Below, piece by piece: positions 21,256 through 31,167 of a stretch of DNA of 64,000 nucleotides (position 1 is the stretch's first letter; each line of letters begins with the position of its first letter). Source of the DNA: Planctomycetota bacterium (GTDB lineage Bacteria; Planctomycetota; UBA1135; GCA-002686595); contig JADJLZ010000016.1 of the NCBI GenBank assembly GCA_016709875.1, positions 62,001 to 126,000 of the forward strand, in the 5' to 3' direction. The position numbers and the translations under genes are program-made. Below the pieces are notes generated by a model. The model was not told the DNA's origin. It was given only the letters and a program-made list of their open reading frames with translations, and did not search any database.

Positions 21256-21981
21256 CGTCTGCTCCAGCCAGCCCACGACCTCGGTCTCTTTCGCGGTGTT
21301 CAGCACCGGCAGCGTGAGCTGCGCGAGCCTGGGTCCGTACTTCGCCGCCGCCTCGAGCGCTTGCTCGCCCGCGCGCAGCGTGATCACATCGTGGCGCAGC
21401 GGATCGGCGGGATCCTGCGCGACGCCGAAGCCGAGCTTGCCCGGCGCATCGCTCGCCTGCTTCTTGAAGGACTTGAACAGGCCGCTGGGCTTCGCGGGCA
21501 GTTCGAACTTCGGCTGCAGGCGCGGCGCGACGAGCACCAGTGCCGCGACGTCGTCGGGTTTCTCGCAGGCGTAGGCGAGCGACCAGAGCGCGCCGAGGCC
21601 AAAGCCGAGCAGCACCTTGGGCGCTTCGGGCTGGCGGTAGGCGAGGTGGTCCTGCACGTCGCCGAGGTCGCGCAGGATCTCCTTCAAACCGTTCGAGTGG
21701 CCGCGCGCGCCCTCCGAGCGCCCGTGGCCGCGCAGGTCCGGCAGCGCGACGGCCCAGCCCGCGCTCGCGAGCGCGCGCGCGAAGTCGAGGTAGCGCCCGC
21801 CGTGCTCGCCCGCCTCGTGCACCACCGTAACGGCGCCGCGCGGTTCACCCGCCGCGGCGAGTTCGAGCACGTGCAGCAGCACCAGGCCCGAAAGGGTGTG
21901 CGAGAGGCCCGCGGACTGCTCCCCCTCGGGGGTCGACTCGCGCAGTTCGAGGTAGGTGACGAAGGGCTCCAGCGTGCTCAT
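21244..21981 (-). CDS. Alpha/beta-hydrolase fold protein lacking the catalytic triad
   Basis: 245 residues, related to monoacylglycerol lipase-type serine hydrolases: VVHEAGEHGGRY (oxyanion region) and LPDLRGHGRSEG are intact. However, the nucleophile elbow reads GFGLG (126-130), so the position of the catalytic serine is glycine. After LTLPVL the chain jumps to ETEVVGWLEQTL and ends, so the loops that normally hold the acid and histidine are missing. It is therefore probably not an active serine hydrolase. I start at the ATG at 21981 (MSTLEPFVTY); the open frame extends to 22104 but would run into the RNase P RNA. Its stop overlaps the convergent sigma-fusion stop by three bases. Confidence 0.7.
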   Translation of the reverse strand: MSTLEPFVTYLELRESTPEGEQSAGLSHTLSGLVLLHVLELAAAGEPRGAVTVVHEAGEHGGRYLDFARALASAGWAVALPDLRGHGRSEGARGHSNGLKEILRDLGDVQDHLAYRQPEAPKVLLGFGLGALWSLAYACEKPDDVAALVLVAPRLQPKFELPAKPSGLFKSFKKQASDAPGKLGFGVAQDPADPLRHDVITLRAGEQALEAAAKYGPRLAQLTLPVLNTAKETEVVGWLEQTLPR

Positions 21982-22027
21982 CGCGCGCAGCCTAGGGGCG
22001 GTGGCGGGGAAGTGACAAGCCCCGTGG

Positions 22028-22033
22028 TAGGAT
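22028..22033 (+). promoter_or_regulatory. Probable -10 box of rnpB (TAGGAT)
   Basis: TAGGAT ends 4 bases before the first base of the long P1 helix of RNase P RNA. That is the right distance for a -10 element and calibrates the TANNNT boxes seen elsewhere. No -35 match is visible. Confidence 0.55.
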
Positions 22034-22037
22034 GCGC

Positions 22038-22419
<382 letters not shown>

Positions 22420-22488
22420 CCCTCTACCGGCTGGCGACGCCTGACCTCGGCCGACCAGCGCTCGGAAGCGGACGGTCAGGAAGGGGGT

Positions 22489-22512
22489 GGGACCACAACA
22501 TCTGGTGGTCCC
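22489..22512 (+). terminator. Possible terminator hairpin after rnpB
   Basis: An 8-bp perfect stem (GGGACCAC/GTGGTCCC) with an 8-base loop lies about 70 bases after rnpB. No U tract follows. It may end rnpB transcription. Confidence 0.35.
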
Positions 22513-22534
22513 GGCTTCTCGACACCGCCAATGG

Positions 22535-22563
22535 TTGCCGGTTTTGGACATCTCGGATAGCAT
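22535..22563 (+). promoter_or_regulatory. Sigma70-like promoter for the Nudix gene
   Basis: TTGCCG at 22535-22540, a 17-base spacer, and TAGCAT at 22558-22563. This would give a leader of about 80 bases before the ATG at 22653. Confidence 0.5.
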
Positions 22564-22652
22564 CCTTGCACCTCTTTCAGCACCGCACCGCTGGAGACTT
22601 GAGGGCCCGCCCCCCCACCCCGCACAGGCACCCTCGGCGACCGCACCTGGAC

Positions 22653-23321
22653 ATGGAGTTCGTTTTCGTCGTTCCCCGGCCCGCCCTGTTCCCGGACTTC
22701 TACCCGCACGGGTTGATCCGGTTCCAGGACGCGCCCGCGCAGGAAAACACCTGCGTTTCGCGCACCGCCTTCGAGGCGGCGATCGCGCGTGAGGGTTTTT
22801 TCGTGGAACGACCGATGGCGGAGCGAACGCCGGCGTGGAAGCAGATCATTCCCTACACGCTGGTGCAGTGCGGCGAGCGCATCCTGCTCACGCGCCGCAC
22901 GAAGAGCGGCGGCGAAGCGCGCCTGCACGACAAGCACTCGATCGGCATCGGCGGCCACATCAACCCGATCGACCTCGACGAAGCGCCGCTGGCGGACGGA
23001 GCGCGCAACCCACTGCCCGCCGGAGCGCGGCGTGAGATCGGCGAGGAGCTCGACGTGCGCGGCGCGTACGAACTTCGCCCGCTCGGCATCCTCAACGACG
23101 ACTCCAACTCCGTCGGCGCCGTGCACGTAGGCGTCGTCCACGTGATGCGCGTCGAAGGCAGCGTCGAGGTGCGCGAGAAGGAACAACTCGAAGGTCGCCT
23201 CGTCACGATCACGGAGCTGCGCGAATTAGCTGAGCGCGGCGCCAACCTGGAAACCTGGACCAAGCTGCTTCTCCCCCACTTGGAGGAGCTGCTCTTCACC
23301 CCGACCGCCGCTGCGACCTGA
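22653..23321 (+). CDS. Nudix-fold phosphoesterase-like protein
   Basis: 222 residues. It resembles the 'predicted phosphoesterase, MutT family' group. The Nudix core is partly kept as REIGEELDV (Arg127-Val135), with HSIGIGGHIN ahead of it and a segment typical of this group (GILNDDSNSVGAVHVGVVHV) after it. An insertion before the REIGEE core replaces the usual G-x5-E part, so the full Nudix box is not canonical. The substrate cannot be told. I start at the ATG at 22653; the frame is open to 22359 but that part overlaps rnpB. Confidence 0.75.
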   Translation: MEFVFVVPRPALFPDFYPHGLIRFQDAPAQENTCVSRTAFEAAIAREGFFVERPMAERTPAWKQIIPYTLVQCGERILLTRRTKSGGEARLHDKHSIGIGGHINPIDLDEAPLADGARNPLPAGARREIGEELDVRGAYELRPLGILNDDSNSVGAVHVGVVHVMRVEGSVEVREKEQLEGRLVTITELRELAERGANLETWTKLLLPHLEELLFTPTAAAT

Positions 23322-23366
23322 GATCCGCCCATCCCTTCCCACACGGAGCGGCCAACCCAACCCAAG

Positions 23367-23594
23367 ATGAGCACTACCAGCAAGAAGAACCGGGAAATGC
23401 TACCGGGCAAGATCTACGACTCGCTCCTTTCGGCCCGCACGGCCGACAAGGTGACGCTGCACTTCAAGGACGGTCGCGTCGTTCACGGCGCGCTGATCTT
23501 CAATCCATTCAAGGGAACCGGCCGCGTGATCAACATCGACCAGGAAGTCTCGATCGACTTCGCGATCGACGAGCTCCGCGACCTCAAGTTCTGA
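23367..23594 (+). CDS. Small conserved protein of unknown function
   Basis: 75 residues. The central KVTLHFKDGRVVHGALIFN and the DFAIDELRDLKF ending look like a small beta-barrel of the kind seen in several planctomycete domain families of unknown function. There is no signal peptide, no cysteine and no membrane segment. It follows the Nudix gene by 45 bases and may be co-transcribed. I do not name a function. Confidence 0.65.
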   Translation: MSTTSKKNREMLPGKIYDSLLSARTADKVTLHFKDGRVVHGALIFNPFKGTGRVINIDQEVSIDFAIDELRDLKF

Positions 23595-23602
23595 GAACGA
23601 GC

Positions 23603-23621
23603 CGGGAGCCCAGCGCTCCCG
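23603..23621. terminator. Hairpin between convergent genes
   Basis: A 7-bp perfect stem (CGGGAGC/GCTCCCG) with a 5-base loop sits 9 bases after the small-protein stop and faces the convergent peroxidase gene. It may act in both directions; there is no U tract. Confidence 0.4.
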
Positions 23622-23627
23622 ACAGCC

Positions 23628-23659
23628 GCGCTCCGCCCGCCTCCTGACGGTCGGAGCGC
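23628..23659. terminator. Second hairpin between convergent genes
   Basis: An 8-bp perfect stem (GCGCTCCG/CGGAGCGC) with a 16-base loop, next to the previous hairpin. Confidence 0.3.
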
Positions 23660-23697
23660 GCTTGCATGGGAGGGGAAATGCCGCGCCCCCACCTCGC

Positions 23698-24273
23698 TCA
23701 GGCGGGCGCGTAGGGCGGCATCCCCGGCTCGAGATCGACGTGCAGCGCGTCCGCGACGCGGTTGATGTAGTTGAAGTACGCGATCACCTGCACGGCCTCG
23801 TGGATCGCCGTGTCGTCGAGGCCTTCCGCGCGCAGCGCGTCGAGGTCCTCGCGGCACATCGCCCAGGGCTCGCGCGTGAGTTTCTCGGCGTAGGCGCACA
23901 GCGCGGCCTCGAGCGGCGCGAGCCCCGCCGTGCGCCAGTCACGCGCAACGGCCTCGACCCAGCGATCGGCCTCCTCGGGGGCGAGATCGACGACCTCGGC
24001 ACGGAGGTCGTCCGCGTGCGCGAGCAGTCAGTAGTGGCAGCGGTTCACGCCGCTCGTCACGACCGCCAGCAACTCGCGCTGGCGCCGCGAGAGCGCACCG
24101 CGCGCGTGCATGATCGCCAGGTAGAAGCCCATCGAGGCATCCAGCACGCGTGGCGCGAGGCTCATTGCGCGCACGATCTGGAACACGCGGCCCGCGCGCT
24201 TCACCGCGGCGGCGTAGGAGCGCGCGAGCTCGCCTTCGGCCTCCTCCGGCGCGACGCTGCGAATCCAGCTCAT
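23698..24273 (-). CDS. AhpD-like (carboxymuconolactone decarboxylase family) peroxidase, candidate selenoprotein
   Basis: 191 residues if the in-frame TGA at 24028-24030 is read as selenocysteine. The protein then reads NRCHYULLAHADDL and continues in the same frame with normal codon use to AYFNYINRVADALHVDLEPG and a stop at 23698. The spacing Glu67, Cys79, Sec82, His86 equals that of AhpD (Glu118, Cys130, Cys133, His137), so the TGA stands exactly at the reactive resolving-site cysteine of a CxxC. A perfect 9-bp hairpin follows 15 bases after the TGA (see next entry). The family reduces peroxides with a CxxC dithiol. The gene overlaps the stop of the M1 peptidase by ATGA, so it is the second gene of that operon. 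If TGA is a true stop, only an 81-residue fragment would form. No selA, selB or selC is in the window. Confidence 0.85.
23989..24012 (-). promoter_or_regulatory. Candidate bacterial SECIS hairpin
   Basis: On the minus strand, GACGACCTC and GAGGTCGTC form a perfect 9-bp stem with a 6-base loop, CGTGCC. The stem begins 15 bases after the TGA and the loop sits about 25-30 bases after it, with G as the second loop base. These are the known features of bacterial SECIS elements bound by SelB. Confidence 0.7.
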
Positions 24274-26756
24274 TTCGAGGCCGGCTTCGCCTTCTCGAAG
24301 ATCGCCTCGATCGTGCGCCGCTCGCGCGGCAATTCGGTGCGCTCCCAGCGCGCGGCGAGCGCGGCGCGCGCGGATTTGTCGGCGCGCTTGGCGAGCGCGT
24401 CGATCGCACTGCGCCGCACGACCCAGGCGGGATCCTGCAGCAGCGCGTCGAGCGCCTGCGCGGCCTCGCGGTCCCGCGCCCCGTAGCTCGCCAGCGCCGT
24501 CGCGGCGGCCGCGCGCAGCGGAGCGGGACGCTCCCGGTCGGCCGCGGTCGCGACGCACAGCGCGCGTGCGCGCGCCGCATCGTTCGCGACGAGCAGCGGG
24601 AGCACCGCGGAGGCCAGTGTGTCGTGCGGCGAGGGCTGCGCGAAGGCGCGCTCGAGCACCGGCCAGGCTCCCGCGGGGTCGGCCTGCGCGTACAGGTGCA
24701 GCGCGGCGGACATCGTGTTCCAGCTGTAGCCCTGCTCGAAGACGCGCTCGGCGAGCGCAGCGCGGGTCTCGTCGGCGGGCAGCGCCGCGAGCGCATTCAG
24801 CGCAGCCACGCGCGCGCAGGCCTCCGGGTCCTTCTCGGCCGCGAGCGCGAGCGCCTCGCGTGCGGCGGGTTCCTGCGCGAGGGCGAGGGCCGTGAGTGCC
24901 TCGGCGCGCACACGCGCGACGCGCTCCTCCGAGGAGCGCTCGACAAGTGCCGCGAGCAGCTCCTCGCGCGAGACCTCCTTCGAGCCGTCCTTCAGCATGC
25001 GCGCGAGCTCGTGCAACGCGGCGCGCCGCGCGGGCGCCTCGGGGGCCGCGACGGCGAGGTCGAGCCACTCGGCGTCGCTGCGCTGTTCGACGAGCGTCTT
25101 CGGAATCCAGCCGTGCGGATCGAAACGCACCCAACGCGGCTTCTCCGCGCAGGCGAACTGGAAGATCTGCTTGCGCGCGTGCAACTCGAGGCGCTCGAAG
25201 CGCGGCTGCTTGCCGACCAGGATCTCCAGCTCAGCCGGCGTCTCGAACGCGGACGGCGTGCCGTCCTCGACGGGCTGGCGCTGGTCCACGGTCACGACGA
25301 GTTGCTTGCGCGCCTCGTCCCACTTCCACGCGACGGCCAGATCGGGCTGGCCGGGCGAGCGCAGCCACTGCTCGAAGAAGCGCGTGAGGTCGCGGCCGCT
25401 GGCGCGTTCGAAGGCGCCGCGCAGGTCGCTCGTGCGCACGCTCTTGCCGGCGTTCTCAGCGAGGTAGTTGCGGATGCCGGTGAAGAAGACTGCATCGCCG
25501 AGCTGGCCGCGCAGGAGGTGCAGCCGCACCGCGGCGCCGGCGTAGATGCGCCCGGTGAAGAGATCCATCGGATCGACGCAGCGGTCCCAGACCACCGCGC
25601 GCGGCTCCTTCGACGCGGCGTCGGAGCGCTGCATGTCGTCGAGCGCGAGCGCGAAGGCGTCCGGGCCCTGCGACTGCGCCGTGTAGAGCGCCGTGAAGTA
25701 GGTCGCGAAGCCCTCGTTGAGCCAAGCATCGCCCCAGTCGGCGCAGGTCACGAGGTCGCCGAACCACTGGTGCGCCGCCTCGTGCGCCACGAGGCTCGCC
25801 ATCGGCGCATCGCGCACGCCGCGCTCGTCGACAAGCGCGTTCTCGGTCAGCGTCGTGGCCGAGATGTTCTCCATCCCGCCGAAGGGAAACTCGGCCACGC
25901 ACACCTGCGCGTACTTGGGGTAGGGATAGCGCCGGCCGGTCAGGCGCGAGAAGAAGGACAGCACCGGCCCCGTCTCGTCGAAGCTCGGGTCGATCAGCGG
26001 CTCGAGCTCCGGCGCGGCGAGATACGCCAGCGGCAGCCCGTCCCACTGCGCCTGCTTCTCGGCGAACTCGCCCGCGCAGAGCGTCTCCAGGTAGCTCGGG
26101 TGCGGGAAGTTTGCGCGCCAGCGCTCGATCGCGAAGTCGCCCTCCTCGCGGCGCTCGATGCGCTCGCCGGCGCAGATCGCCTTCCAGGCGCGCGGCATGC
26201 GCACGATGAGCTCGCTCGAAGCGCGCTCGGAGGGGTGGTCGACGCACGGAAACCAGGCGCGCGCGTCGTCACAGGCTCCCTGCGTGAAGACCTGGCGCGG
26301 CACGCCGTCCTTCTCCGAGACGAACCACAGTCCGCGCTGCGGTTTGCCCGCGTAGTCGATCGCGAGTTCGCGCGCGTCGCCACGCGCGAGCGGGCGCGGG
26401 AAGTCGATCAGCAGGCACTCCGCCTCCTGGCGGAAGCGCAGCGCGGCGCCATCGCGGTCGCGGACGCGCTCGACCGCCAGCCCCGCAAGATCGAGCGCGA
26501 TCTGCGTGATGCCCGCCTCGCGCACGACGAAGCGCAGGCGCTCGTGTCCGCGCACCGCGCGCTCGGCCGGGAGCAGCTCGAGCTCGAGCGAGTAGCTCTC
26601 GACGTCGATCGGGAAACTGCGCTCGGGGATCGGCTGCGCCTGCGGGACGAGCGCGGCCGGCGCGGGCGTGCTCGGCGCTTTGCGCAGCAGCTGGCAGGCG
26701 CTGAAGAGCGCCGGAAACAGGCACGCGGCGAGAGCCGCTCTCGAGGTGGTTCGCAT
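24270..26756 (-). CDS. M1-family metallo-aminopeptidase lipoprotein with C-terminal HEAT-like repeats
   Basis: 828 residues. The signal peptide ends in LFSAC, so it is a predicted lipoprotein. The gluzincin signature is complete: GGMEN exopeptidase motif at 293-297, HEAAH at 325-329, and the third zinc ligand Glu348 in WLNEGFA. A RIYAGAAVRLHLLR segment follows with the catalytic-type tyrosine. After about residue 560 the protein is made of alanine-rich helix pairs resembling HEAT repeats (for example ALNALAALPADETRAALAERV). The likely role is degradation of imported or extracellular peptides. The ATG at 26756 is preceded by TAGGAT at 26776-26771. The stop overlaps the peroxidase start (ATGA). 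Confidence 0.9.
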   Translation of the reverse strand: MRTTSRAALAACLFPALFSACQLLRKAPSTPAPAALVPQAQPIPERSFPIDVESYSLELELLPAERAVRGHERLRFVVREAGITQIALDLAGLAVERVRDRDGAALRFRQEAECLLIDFPRPLARGDARELAIDYAGKPQRGLWFVSEKDGVPRQVFTQGACDDARAWFPCVDHPSERASSELIVRMPRAWKAICAGERIERREEGDFAIERWRANFPHPSYLETLCAGEFAEKQAQWDGLPLAYLAAPELEPLIDPSFDETGPVLSFFSRLTGRRYPYPKYAQVCVAEFPFGGMENISATTLTENALVDERGVRDAPMASLVAHEAAHQWFGDLVTCADWGDAWLNEGFATYFTALYTAQSQGPDAFALALDDMQRSDAASKEPRAVVWDRCVDPMDLFTGRIYAGAAVRLHLLRGQLGDAVFFTGIRNYLAENAGKSVRTSDLRGAFERASGRDLTRFFEQWLRSPGQPDLAVAWKWDEARKQLVVTVDQRQPVEDGTPSAFETPAELEILVGKQPRFERLELHARKQIFQFACAEKPRWVRFDPHGWIPKTLVEQRSDAEWLDLAVAAPEAPARRAALHELARMLKDGSKEVSREELLAALVERSSEERVARVRAEALTALALAQEPAAREALALAAEKDPEACARVAALNALAALPADETRAALAERVFEQGYSWNTMSAALHLYAQADPAGAWPVLERAFAQPSPHDTLASAVLPLLVANDAARARALCVATAADRERPAPLRAAAATALASYGARDREAAQALDALLQDPAWVVRRSAIDALAKRADKSARAALAARWERTELPRERRTIEAIFEKAKPASK

Positions 26757-26845
26757 GGCGGAGAACCAGCATCCTACCAGTCGCGCGCGGGACGCGGGGC
26801 GCCCCATTGTCGCGGGCGCTCGGATGCGGAAGACTGGAGAATCGA

Positions 26846-27609
26846 GTGGACTTCCTTCTCGAATGCATCGGGTTCCCGCCCGACCACCCGCTCGAGGACA
26901 TCGTGCAGCGCGTGCTGCGTGAGGGCGAGCCCGCGGCCTGGCGCGGTGATCCCGCGCGCCACCGCCGCCTCGCGCTCGGCGGCGGCCTCGAATTGCGCAT
27001 GGACCGCGAAGACGACTCCCGGCCCTGGAACCTGCTGCCCTTCTTCGTGACGCCGCACCGCCAGCGCATCGCGGTCGAAGAGGTGCGCGCGCTGCCTGAC
27101 TCGCCCTTCGACGCGCTGCTCTTCGGCTGGGTCGCGCCGCCGGTGGACGAGTCGGAGCGACGCTGGAGCCCGGGCGCCTACCGCCTCGCGCTCAACTTGA
27201 TGGACGCGCGCAAGCTGCCGCGCACGCTGCCCAAGGGACACGTGCTCGCCGTCGGCGCAGCGGGCTTCGCGCTCGATCTCGCGCACGTCGGTCCGTCCGA
27301 GCGCGGCGACGAACCGCGCATCGAGCCGCTCGGCCATCCCGAGGATCCCGGCGGCTGCGCGGAGCTCTCGCTGCGCGTGCAGAACATCCTGCACCTGCGC
27401 AACCCGATCACCGGCATCGATCTCGAGGCGCTCGAACTCGAGGCGCCCGAGCGTCCGCAGGTCGTCTTCTCGAGCCGCTGGCAGCGCGAGCGCGACGGCC
27501 TGCCGCCGCCGCAGATCGGGCGCGCGTCGAGGGCACGTTCCTGTTCCTCGGCACCGTCACCGGCGGCCTGCCGGGGCAGACGCGCGCCGCCGGTCGCAGC
27601 TTCGGCTGA
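26846..27609 (+). CDS. Conserved protein of unknown function, frameshifted near its end
   Basis: About 254 residues. It starts at a GTG with a good Shine-Dalgarno (GGAGA at 26836-26840, 5 bases away), one of the few in this window. The chain FLLECIGFPPDHPLEDIV, then PWNLLPFFVTPHRQRIAVEE, is not a family I can name. Around 27502-27511 the frame with normal G/C third positions shifts, and it then reads ARVEGTFLFLGTVTGGLPG to the TGA at 27609. In the original frame the codon use turns abnormal and the stop would be 27622. One missing G after the CCGCCGCCG tract would repair it. Confidence 0.55.
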
Positions 27610-27618
27610 AGCTGCGCG

Positions 27619-28950
27619 CTAGTTCGCCACGTTCCAGGGCAGCATCGCGGGCAAGCCCTCGGCGCCCTTCTTGGTCTTCCACTCCAGGCGCAGCGTCACG
27701 GCCTTGCGCTCCTGGTCCTGGTCGAGCGCGAGTCCCGAGAGGCCCGAGAGCCAGTTCGAGCGCTCGAGCTCGGGTCCGCTGACGAGCTTCTCCGCCGGCT
27801 TGTCGTCGCGCTGCGTGATTTGCGCGAGCGCGTCGTGGAACTCGGTCGCGTCCTGCGGCGTGTCCCAGACCGTGACGAGGTACAGCGCGCGCGCGTCGCC
27901 CTTGCCGAGCAGCACGAGACGGTCACCGCCCCAGCCCTCCGCGGCCTTGTTGGTGTATTTCACGCCCATGATCGCGAGCGGATTGCTGGCGACGTCGAGG
28001 CCACCGCGCTCCGAGAAGGGCTGCGTCAGCAGGCCGAGGTAGAGCTCGCCGAGCGTGTCCTGGCCCAGCACCGTCCAGCCCTCGGGCAGCTCCTTGGCGT
28101 CGATCACGACGTGCACCGGATCGTCGCGCGTCGCCTCGTCCCAGTACTTCTTGGGGTGCAGGATCTGCTCGGAAGACAGCGGCGGCTCCTCGAAGGCGCG
28201 GCGCACGTCGTCGTTCTTCGCGGCCTTGGGGAACAGGTTCATGCTGTCCATGTGCAGCAGGAAGCCCTCGCCGCGCAGGTAGGCCGCGAGCAGCGGCTTC
28301 CAGATCATCGTCGGCGCCGTGTCGAGGCCCTGCGTGCCGATGTCGGCCGAGGCGAGCAGCGCCGCCTTGTCGAGCTCCTTCATGTGCTGGATCGTCCAGA
28401 CGTTCATCGCGTTCGTGCCGCTGCCCTCGGCCAGCGCCTGGATCGCGAACTCCGTGTCGGTGTCGCCGCCCGCGCCCTGGATGTGCTTGTCGAGGTCGAA
28501 GCACTGGTCGTCGAGCGCGTGCGTGAGCTCATGCGAGAGGATGATGCGCGCGAGATCGCCGCCGAAGTTCTCCATCAGGTAGAACGTGTTCGTGCCCGGG
28601 TCGTAGAAGCCGCCGACCTGGCCCTCGAGGAAGCTCTCGAGCGTCTTCGAGAGATCCAGGCCAAAGGGGATCAGGCCGAGCATCTTCGCGTCGGTCTCGT
28701 CGCGCTCGCGCCGCTCGGGCGTCTCGGTCTGCTCCTGGCGCTTGCGCGCGTACTCGAGGAAGCCCTTCTTGTCCGTGATCTTCGCAGCGACCGGCTGCTT
28801 GTACTTCATGCCGCGCAGCTCCTCGACCTGGCCGCGGATCTCCTCGGTGACGCGCTCGAGGTCGGCCTGGGACCACTGCGCCTTGGCGGCCGGGGGCTTC
28901 TGGGTCGCAGCGGAGGCGGTGAGGAGCAGGAGCAGGGGTAGGAGCATCAT
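27619..28950 (-). CDS. Secreted zinc-metallopeptidase-like protein (HELTH)
   Basis: 443 residues. An N-terminal signal peptide (MMLLPLLLLLTASAATQ) is followed by a soluble protein with the zinc motif HELTH at 140-144 in ILSHELTHALDDQ. GQVGGFYDPGTNTFYLME lies just before it, and AIQALAEGSGTNAMNVW, with a candidate third ligand Glu, after it. This arrangement is found in uncharacterised secreted metallopeptidase-like families. Its substrate is unknown. There are two possible start codons, ATG at 28950 and 28947. It is divergent from the next gene, with a 57-base gap containing a short inverted repeat (GCTGCG/CGCAGC). Confidence 0.7.
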   Translation of the reverse strand: MMLLPLLLLLTASAATQKPPAAKAQWSQADLERVTEEIRGQVEELRGMKYKQPVAAKITDKKGFLEYARKRQEQTETPERRERDETDAKMLGLIPFGLDLSKTLESFLEGQVGGFYDPGTNTFYLMENFGGDLARIILSHELTHALDDQCFDLDKHIQGAGGDTDTEFAIQALAEGSGTNAMNVWTIQHMKELDKAALLASADIGTQGLDTAPTMIWKPLLAAYLRGEGFLLHMDSMNLFPKAAKNDDVRRAFEEPPLSSEQILHPKKYWDEATRDDPVHVVIDAKELPEGWTVLGQDTLGELYLGLLTQPFSERGGLDVASNPLAIMGVKYTNKAAEGWGGDRLVLLGKGDARALYLVTVWDTPQDATEFHDALAQITQRDDKPAEKLVSGPELERSNWLSGLSGLALDQDQERKAVTLRLEWKTKKGAEGLPAMLPWNVAN

Positions 28951-29007
28951 GAATAGGGTGCGCGCTTGCCGGAGGGAGACTTGCTGCGCAGGATCTTACG
29001 CAGCGCC

Positions 29008-29550
29008 ATGGCCACTCGTCAGAGAAGGATCGGCAAGAGCTTCGTCTGGGGCGCAATCCTGCTCGGATTGGGCGCCTGTGGCGACCGGATCGCGCCGCGT
29101 ATCTACGATCCGGGAATCGTGCACGAGGAGACGGGCGCCTTCCCGCTCGGGGAGATCGGTTCCTTCTCCGGCCCCGACGGCGCGCAGGCCCTGGCCTTCC
29201 ATTCCGGATTCCAGCGCGCGATCGAGGAGTGCAACGCGAAGGGCGGCGCGCAGGGACGGCGCATCGAGCTCGTGGTCCTCGACGACCGCGGCCTGCCGAC
29301 CGACACGCATATGGGCGTGAAGCGCCTCTCCGGCCCCAGCGGAGCCGTGGCGATCGCCTGCTCCTCCAGCGAAGAGTGCCTGAAGGCCGCGCGCGAGGCC
29401 GCCAGCGAACTCGCGGTGGTCGCGCCGCAGCCGGGCGCGGACGCGCAGGCGCGCGGGTACGCGACCGCGCAGCACCTGCTCGCCGTCTTCGAGCGCGTGC
29501 CGAAGATCCTGCCGCCCGAGGTGGCGGCGGAACTGGCGGCCGGGCCCTAG
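29008..29550 (+). CDS. Short lipoprotein resembling the N-terminal lobe of a periplasmic binding protein
   Basis: 180 residues. The signal peptide ends in LGLGAC (lipoprotein). It then reads FPLGEIGSFSGPDGAQAL, NAKGGAQGRRIELVVLDDRG and GAVAIACSSSEECLKAAREA, the pattern of the first lobe of branched-chain amino-acid-type binding proteins (Peripla_BP_6). A full member has about 350-400 residues, so the second lobe is missing; the ending looks orderly rather than broken. It may bind a ligand differently or be a remnant. I use the ATG at 29008 because the TTG at 28966 would add residues ahead of the signal peptide. An amino-acid permease follows. Confidence 0.6.
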   Translation: MATRQRRIGKSFVWGAILLGLGACGDRIAPRIYDPGIVHEETGAFPLGEIGSFSGPDGAQALAFHSGFQRAIEECNAKGGAQGRRIELVVLDDRGLPTDTHMGVKRLSGPSGAVAIACSSSEECLKAAREAASELAVVAPQPGADAQARGYATAQHLLAVFERVPKILPPEVAAELAAGP

Positions 29551-29556
29551 CGCGCC

Positions 29557-29562
29557 TATCCT
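29557..29562 (+). promoter_or_regulatory. Candidate -10 box (TATCCT) before the permease
   Basis: TATCCT ends 8 bases before the ATG at 29571, with no Shine-Dalgarno. Confidence 0.4.
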
Positions 29563-29570
29563 CGCGCCCC

Positions 29571-31079
<1,509 letters not shown>

Positions 31080-31099
31080 GACTCGTTCGCGAGTAGCGG

Positions 31100-31128
31100 T
31101 TGCAGCCTTCGGGAGGCGCCTGTACCTT
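31100..31128 (+). promoter_or_regulatory. Sigma70-like promoter for the TauE/SafE gene
   Basis: TTGCAG at 31100-31105, a 17-base spacer, and TACCTT at 31123-31128. Leader about 33 bases to the ATG at 31168. Confidence 0.55.
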
Positions 31129-31167
31129 TCGACGCGCGCCTGCCCCCCGGTCGGCGCTCCCCCCCAG

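Noticed and set aside
24028..24030. Reading the TGA as a normal stop that ends an 81-residue protein
   Set aside because: The frame stays open with normal codon use for 109 more codons and completes the AhpD active site; the hairpin position fits a SECIS. Kept as the alternative in the finding.
26797..26806. GGGGCGCCCC palindrome as an operator
   Set aside because: Ten-base GC palindromes are common in this composition and nothing else supports it.
24150..27050. Plus-strand open frame opposite the M1 peptidase
   Set aside because: The minus strand carries a full GGMEN/HEAAH peptidase. The plus frame has no motif.
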